From NCBI RefSeq assembly GCF_029962835.1, contig NC_080582.1:25738032-25802031 (forward strand): a stretch of 64,000 nt of DNA, read 5' to 3'. Below are positions 63,477-64,000 of this stretch, in pieces. The DNA comes from Magnolia sinica. Lineage: Eukaryota; Streptophyta; Magnoliopsida; Magnoliales; Magnoliaceae. The stretch's first letter is position 1. Every line of letters begins with the position of its first letter. Both the position numbers and the translations under genes were made by a program. The notes beneath the pieces were generated by a model. It had not been told where the DNA came from and made no database searches. It was given only the letters and a program-made list of their open reading frames with translations.

Positions 63477-64000
63477 TCACGTAAAGAACCATGGGAATGG
63501 GAGAACGTACGCAAGAGCATCAGCTGGCAGTTTGTGAAGGGAGAAGTCAATATCTTTGGCATATTATCTTTGAGCTATAAAGATCTGCCCTGTTACTTAA
63601 AACCATGTTTTCTGTATCTGGGCAATTTTCCAGAGGACTACGAGTTCCACACCAAGGAATTAATTCAACTGTGGGCGGCAGAAGGGTTACTTGAAGAGAG
63701 AGGGGAAGAAACGTTGGAAGAGGTTGGAGAAGATTATCTAATGCAGTTGATTCAGAGAAGTACGATTCAAGTGGCAAGAAGAAATTCAAGCGGGGGTATT
63801 AAAAGTTGTCGCATCCACGATCTTTTGCGGGATCTCTCCATATCAGAAGGCAAGGAAAGTAAGTTTCTCCAAGTTCACAGTGGGAATGCGAATGCTCCTT
63901 CTTCGTCTAGAGCCCGTCGACTTGCAATTCACCATAATGACTTAAGTAAGTACATTTCCTTAAGCTGCTCCACTCCAAACCTACGTTCTGTGTTGATCTA
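63477..64000 (+). pseudogene. CC-NBS-LRR protein, 3' continuation after the insertion (runs off the window)
   Basis: Open to the window end in the frame that continues codon 376 of the 40583 gene once the insertion and one TCTTG are discounted. It begins SRKEPWEWENVRKSI, as expected after the 'GGLL' of NLRs. RNBS-D is 'PCYLKPCFLYLGNFPEDYEF' (63588-63647), followed by 'LIQLWAAEGLLEERGEETLE', the MHD-equivalent 'CRIHDLLRDLS' (63809-63841, here IHD) and the start of the linker to LRRs ('ARRLAIHHND', 'TPNLRSVL'). No stop or frameshift in 524 bp. The LRR region is beyond the window. On its own this part lacks a start codon and promoter, unless LTR3 drives it. Confidence 0.93.

Overview
The window is plant nuclear DNA, most likely a large-genome angiosperm. 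The evidence is CC-NBS-LRR and ABC1-kinase type host sequence, introns, Athila-type Ty3/Gypsy elements and no operon-like organisation. Many copies of motifs such as 'gggccccaccatgatgtatg' and 'tggacggtgtggat' remind me of magnoliid genomes, but that is an impression and not a demonstration. Almost all of the window is nested repetitive DNA. I see one real host gene and two host-gene fragments, and no rRNA, tRNA or CRISPR.

Left block (1-17390): two Athila-like families. Family A lies on the minus strand (1-4139: broken gag, leader, PBS, LTR) and interrupts a family B element on the plus strand. Family B then reads internal tail (4140-6927), LTR (6928-8236), a second internal region (8237-17088) and a truncated LTR (17089-17390). 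It is therefore a tandem INT-LTR-INT-LTR array, and an antisense solo LTR (15592-16896) is nested in its 3' noncoding region.

Middle block (17391-25965): AT-rich DNA dominated by a 21-bp degenerate tandem repeat in seven or more arrays. One pair of arrays forms the outer arms of a long inverted repeat (foldback, 19055-20735). There is also a ~121-bp repeat rich in TCGATA palindromes. Two host-gene fragments are embedded: two exons of an ABC1/UbiB-like kinase (17920-18342, minus) and an exon-like piece resembling plant HSP90-like ATPase/sacsin-type proteins (about 23670-24125, minus).

Giant-LTR block (25966-37599): what first looks like a ~6-kb tandem duplication is one LTR retrotransposon on the minus strand. 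It has two ~5.6-kb LTRs, an internal region of only ~398 bp with an initiator-Met-type PBS and a polypurine tract, and a perfect 5-bp target duplication (GGTTT). It split an older MITE-like element.

Right block (37600-64000): MITE-like elements, including a Tourist-like one with TTA duplications, precede a CC-NBS-LRR resistance-type gene starting at 40583. Its coding sequence is cut at codon 376, between the GLPL and RNBS-D motifs of the NB-ARC domain, by a 21.76-kb young Athila-like array. That array reads LTR-INT-LTR-INT-LTR, is in the same orientation as the gene, and has a single flanking duplication (TCTTG). The gene resumes in frame at 63477 and runs off the window. The LTRs are nearly identical, so the insertion is recent. 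The retroelement ORFs carry several frameshifts, some shared by both copies.
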